Below, piece after piece: positions 61,192 through 64,000 of a stretch of DNA of 64,000 bases. Within the stretch, counting starts at the first letter, position 1; every line of letters starts with the position of its first letter. The translations under genes were made by a program, and so were the position numbers. Source of the DNA: an uncultured Prevotella sp. (GTDB lineage Bacteria > Bacteroidota > Bacteroidia > Bacteroidales > Bacteroidaceae); contig CAKMOD010000103.1 of the NCBI GenBank assembly GCA_927910885.1, forward strand, positions 70,526 to 134,525, written 5' to 3'. The notes beneath the pieces were generated by a model, which ran no database searches, was not told where the DNA came from, and was given only the letters and a program-made list of their open reading frames with translations.

Positions 61192-61914
61192 ATGGGAACA
61201 TTATATCTCGTACCGACACCGGTTGGAAATATGGAGGATATGACCCTCCGTGCTATCAGAATCCTGAAGGAAGCTGATGTAGTTTTGTGTGAGGATACTC
61301 GTACATCGGGTATTTTGTTGAAACATTTTGAGATTAAGAATCGTCTTATGTCTCATCATAAATTCAATGAACATGCAAGTTCTGCTGGTATAGTCAATAG
61401 ATTAAAGGCTGGTGAGACGGTTGCACTGATCTCAGATGCGGGAACTCCAGGCATTAGTGACCCAGGATTCTTCCTCGCTCGTGAGGCTGCAGCCAATGGA
61501 ATAACTGTTCAGACGCTTCCGGGAGCTACCGCTTTTGTACCGGCATTGGTGTCAAGTGGGTTGCCTTGTGACCGCTTCTGCTTTGAAGGATTCCTCCCTC
61601 AGAAGAAGGGACGTAAGACTCATTTAGAGAGTTTGGCTGATGAAACGCGTACAATGATATTCTATGAATCACCTTATAGGGTGGTAAAAACCTTGGAACA
61701 GTTTGCTGAGGTGTTTGGAGCCGAGCGACAAGTAAGTTGTTGTCGTGAGATTTCAAAACTGCATGAAGAGAGCGTTCGAGGTACATTGGATGAAGTAATA
61801 GCCCACTTCAAAGAGACAGAACCACGTGGTGAGTTTGTCATTGTAGTGGCAGGAAAAGAAAAAGTAAAGTCTTCTGAAAGGAAGAAACAAACGGATAAAA
61901 TAAATAATGTATGA
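61192..61914 (+). CDS. rsmI: 16S rRNA (cytidine(1402)-2'-O)-methyltransferase
   Basis: 240 residues from ATG 61192; a longer frame would read through the promoter. The tetrapyrrole methylase-like fold is clear: GTLYLVPTPVGNMEDMTLRAIRIL, CEDTRTSGILLKHF, LISDAGTPGISDPGFFL, LPGATAFVPALVSSGLPCDRFCFEGFLPQKKGRK, RTMIFYESPYRV and RGEFVIVVAG. It 2'-O-methylates C1402 in the decoding centre using SAM. The stop overlaps the next gene's ATGA by 4 bases. Confidence 0.94.
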   Translation: MGTLYLVPTPVGNMEDMTLRAIRILKEADVVLCEDTRTSGILLKHFEIKNRLMSHHKFNEHASSAGIVNRLKAGETVALISDAGTPGISDPGFFLAREAAANGITVQTLPGATAFVPALVSSGLPCDRFCFEGFLPQKKGRKTHLESLADETRTMIFYESPYRVVKTLEQFAEVFGAERQVSCCREISKLHEESVRGTLDEVIAHFKETEPRGEFVIVVAGKEKVKSSERKKQTDKINNV

Positions 61915-62825
61915 ATAAACTTTTAGTTTTAGCAGTATGTGGAGTACTTGCACTGGCATCCTGCAATCAAGGAAAGAAGTCGGCTTTGAATCCATCCGAA
62001 ATACAGAATGATTCATTGCGTAATATTATCGACGCACGTGATCACGAGATTAACGATATGATGGGAACGCTGAATGATATTCAGCAGGGTTTTGCTGCTA
62101 TCAATGAGGCTGAGAATCGTGTGACAATAGCTAAGAATGGTGAGGCTGCTAACAAGACAGAACAGATGAAGGAGAATATCCAGTTCATAGCTCAGCGTAT
62201 GCAGGAAAACCGTGAACTTATTAAGAAGTTGCAACAGCAGTTACGCGAGACAGGCTTTAAGGGTGATGCAATGAAGGAAACTCTTAGCCGTCTGACAAAT
62301 CAATTGAGCGCAAAGGAGACTGAGTTGAAGCAGTTGCGTGCTGAGTTGGAGTCAAAGAATATCCATATTAAGGAGCTTGACGAGACTATCACTGGTCTGA
62401 ATACAGATGTTACTAATCTCAAGACTGATAAGGAGAACCTTACAGCAGAGAAGGAAAACCTCACCAAGGAGAAAGAGAATCTCCAGACAGAGAGCAACCA
62501 GAAGACTGAGACTATCAATACACAGGACAAGCAGTTGAATACTGGTTGGTATGTATTCGGTACTAAGAGCGAGTTGAAGGCACAGCGCATCCTCGATGGT
62601 GGTAAGGTTCTTCAGGGTTCTTTCAACAAGGGTTACTTCACAAAGATTGATATCCGTGTTAACAAGGAAATCAAACTTTACAGCAAGAGTGCTCATCTGT
62701 TGACTGCTCATCCAAGCAGCAGCTACACGCTGACAACTGATACAAACGGACAGTATGTACTCCGTATCACTGACCCACAGACCTTCTGGAGCACAAGCAA
62801 ATACTTGGTTATTCAGGTTAGATAA
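61911..62825 (+). CDS. Coiled-coil lipoprotein of unknown function
   Basis: 304 residues. The lipobox is LALASCNQG. Residues ~30-210 are nearly all coiled coil with Glu/Lys/Gln heptads, including the repeated ENLTAEKENLTKEKENL. The last ~90 residues (TGWYVFGTKSELKAQRILDGG, NKGYFTKIDIRVNKEIKLYSKSAHLLTAHPSSSY, FWSTSKYLVIQVR) form a compact beta domain. The same lay-out is found in other Bacteroidetes hypothetical proteins, as far as I recall. It is translationally coupled to rsmI by ATGA. A periplasmic spacer role is possible but not shown. Confidence 0.75.
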   Translation: MNKLLVLAVCGVLALASCNQGKKSALNPSEIQNDSLRNIIDARDHEINDMMGTLNDIQQGFAAINEAENRVTIAKNGEAANKTEQMKENIQFIAQRMQENRELIKKLQQQLRETGFKGDAMKETLSRLTNQLSAKETELKQLRAELESKNIHIKELDETITGLNTDVTNLKTDKENLTAEKENLTKEKENLQTESNQKTETINTQDKQLNTGWYVFGTKSELKAQRILDGGKVLQGSFNKGYFTKIDIRVNKEIKLYSKSAHLLTAHPSSSYTLTTDTNGQYVLRITDPQTFWSTSKYLVIQVR

Positions 62826-62848
62826 TCATAAAATACAAAATAAGAAAG

Positions 62849-62884
62849 AGGAGATGTGTTATAACAGCACATCTCCTTTTTTAT
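62849..62884 (+). terminator. Terminator after the coiled-coil lipoprotein gene
   Basis: AGGAGATGTG (62849-62858) pairs with CACATCTCCT (62868-62877), then a T run. Confidence 0.85.
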
Positions 62885-62941
62885 TTCTCCAAACTTACTC
62901 CAGTCTCACAATTGGATATATTCAGAAGAGGGTAACTATTT

Positions 62942-63007
62942 CTTCAAAAAGGTTGACGGTTTCTTTAAAAAAGGTAGACCTTTTTGCCCAAAAGGTCTAC
63001 TTTTTTG
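62942..63007. repeat. AAAAAGGT-type direct and inverted repeats
   Basis: TCAAAAAGGTTGAC and TTAAAAAAGGTAGAC are direct repeats about 26 bases apart; GTAGACCTTTT (62974-62984) then pairs with AAAAGGTCTAC (62990-63000), 11 bp. On the minus strand it could terminate an upstream transcript; its position after a clear terminator and before a convergent gene is typical of the other small repeats here. Confidence 0.6.
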
Positions 63008-63055
63008 CAATCGTGCTATCTGTTATGTCAACTTCTACAAAACCCTAAGAAGCCC

Positions 63056-63445
63056 CTATTGATGTGGTGCTTCGTCTTTTAGATTTACTAATCTCGTGGT
63101 AAACAATAGGCTGAGTGTGACGAAGCCTGCGCCTATTGCCAGTCCAATATACTGAACGTTGTGAAGCAAGGTAAGGATGAATTCAGATTCAGTTCCATTG
63201 ATATATCTATCAAAGATAGTAGGTAGCGTGAAGCTTGCAAGCGTCACAATACAGCCCAAAACAACACCGATAACAAGCAGTTTAAGCGATATCAGTTTGT
63301 TCTTTTGGCTCTCCGCACGTTGATACGCCTTGACTTCTTCGATGAGTTCCATCTGTCGTTGCAGTCTTTGCATGAACGTTTTGTCATCCGACAGTTGTGG
63401 ATGATAGTCCGAGAGCAAGTCTTTCAAGAATTTATCTTCGTTCAT
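63056..63445 (-). CDS. Two-helix membrane protein, possible anti-sigma partner
   Basis: 129 residues. A soluble helical N terminus (DKFLKDLLSDYHPQLSDDKTFMQRLQRQMELIEEVKAYQRAE) is followed by two membrane segments (~52-73 and ~95-115). No known anti-sigma motif is visible, but its start overlaps the end of the ECF sigma gene by 4 bases, the common arrangement of membrane anti-sigma factors. Other possibility: an unrelated inner-membrane protein of the same operon. Confidence 0.6.
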   Translation of the reverse strand: MNEDKFLKDLLSDYHPQLSDDKTFMQRLQRQMELIEEVKAYQRAESQKNKLISLKLLVIGVVLGCIVTLASFTLPTIFDRYINGTESEFILTLLHNVQYIGLAIGAGFVTLSLLFTTRLVNLKDEAPHQ

Positions 63446-63923
63446 CTTTCCAATAAGTGTTTAAGTAGTTCTCGTCCTCGTGAGAGTTGTTTCTTAATCG
63501 CATCCTCACTGTTTTCGGTTATCTCTGCAATCTCTTTTATCTGATAACCCTGCATATAATAGAGCAAAATACTTGTACGCATTGTCTCCGAGAGCGTTGC
63601 CAACGCAGTGTGTAGTTCCTGATAGCGGAAGGCTTCATCACTCTTACTGTTCCCTTGGAGCGTGATAGCCTTTTCAAGGGGTAGTTCCTGTTGGTGTTTC
63701 TGTTTGCGACGTGAGTCGATGAAGACACGATAAGCAATTTTCATTAGCCACGCCGAGAACTGTCCACGTTCGTCATATTGACTACTGCGAAGGTAGGCTT
63801 TGATGAGAGCCTCTTGAGCAATATCGTCAGCTTCAGCACCATTGCCGCAGCATAAAGCCGTCAGGACCGGCGTAGATGTGCCTGTTCCCGACCGACCTGT
63901 TCGACGAATTGTTCTCTTGTCAT
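63442..63923 (-). CDS. ECF-type RNA polymerase sigma factor (frame broken by one base)
   Basis: The repaired protein is ~160 residues. Region 2 is GNGAEADDIAQEALIKAYLRSSQYDERGQFSAWLMKIAYRVFIDSRRKQ; region 4 is TLSETMRTSILLYYMQGYQIKEIAEITENSEDAIKKQLSRGRELL with the helix-turn-helix. The N terminus (MTREQFVEQVGREQAHLRR) begins at 63923, runs out of frame after HLR and needs one extra C near 63868 (ACGCCGG to ACGCCCGG) to give HLRPVLTALCCGNG. The membrane protein downstream is its likely regulator. The signal is unknown. Confidence 0.85.
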
Positions 63924-63930
63924 AAATAAC

Positions 63931-64000
63931 CTAATCGTTGTCTTTCAAGTTTTCCAAAGTCTTTTTGGCATTGTTGTAGGCGATTAACAACCCGCATCCT
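63931..64000 (-). CDS. C-terminal end of an unidentified protein (partial)
   Basis: The last 22 codons, GCGLLIAYNNAKKTLENLKDND then stop at 63931, lie on the minus strand and continue beyond the window. The stop is 7 bases before the sigma factor start, so it probably heads the same operon. Too short to classify. Two other frames are also open in this short stretch, so this frame is chosen for its natural composition. Confidence 0.4.
   Translation of the reverse strand, partial: GCGLLIAYNNAKKTLENLKDND

Overview
The window looks like chromosome of an anaerobic Bacteroidales bacterium, most likely Prevotella or a close relative (inference). The evidence is Bacteroidetes-type promoters (TTTG, about 20 bases, TAnnTTTG), type IX secretion and gliding proteins (PorT, GldH), proteins with type IX C-terminal sorting tails, a RicT/PSP1 - holB - metF neighbourhood, LptF/G-type permeases, DUF6029/Omp28 envelope proteins and moderately AT-rich DNA. 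No phage, large transposon, CRISPR array or rRNA operon is visible.

Layout: 1-4.6 kb is an envelope operon: the end of a probable thioredoxin-like protein, a DUF6029 barrel, an Omp28 lipoprotein with CxxC, and two secreted proteins with sorting tails, one of them also CxxC. 4.6-9.8 kb holds a membrane-anchored MutS-like ATPase, a HAD phosphatase, an aquaporin and class II aldolase. 10-15.2 kb holds NAD(P)HX repair and the hpt-adk-obg-pgeF run, interrupted between adk and obg by a small inverted-repeat cassette carrying a four-helix-bundle (23S IVS-type) gene. 15.4-23.5 kb holds AICAR transformylase, RidA, L19, a TonB-dependent receptor and a two-gene 5'-nucleotidase. 24-27.3 kb is the most accessory part: an orphan plug-like secreted protein, an AAA_14/DUF4143 ATPase preceded by two 37-bp palindromes, PorT, and a 2[4Fe-4S] ferredoxin. 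27.7-34 kb has tRNA(CAT), a START-like protein, LptF/G, RibBA and an aspartate aminotransferase. 34-40 kb is an ExbB-ExbD-ExbD-TonB-PstS-like-TPR energy-transduction operon. 41-51 kb has an AmpG-like transporter, MutY, a lipoprotein, IMP cyclohydrolase and the mreBCD-mrdA-rodA elongasome operon. 51.5-56 kb (minus strand) runs metF-holB-ricT-gldH-DUF5053. 56-64 kb has a GH5 mannanase-like enzyme next to ManA, tdk, RsmI, a coiled-coil lipoprotein and an ECF sigma/membrane-partner pair.

What stands out is in the intergenic DNA: (a) a ~185-bp structured repeat in three copies; (b) three arrays of small palindromes with an exact 22-bp period; (c) the four-helix-bundle cassette with 43-bp inverted ends; (d) twin 37-bp palindromes before the AAA_14 gene; plus several singletons. 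None is explained by the coding genes.

Caution: at least eight genes, including the essential adk, lptF/G and mrdA, are broken by single-base indels whose repair restores full-length family proteins. This density points to consensus errors in the source assembly rather than pseudogenes. I give the repaired gene limits and state the break in each entry. All family names come from reading translated sequence, not from database searches.
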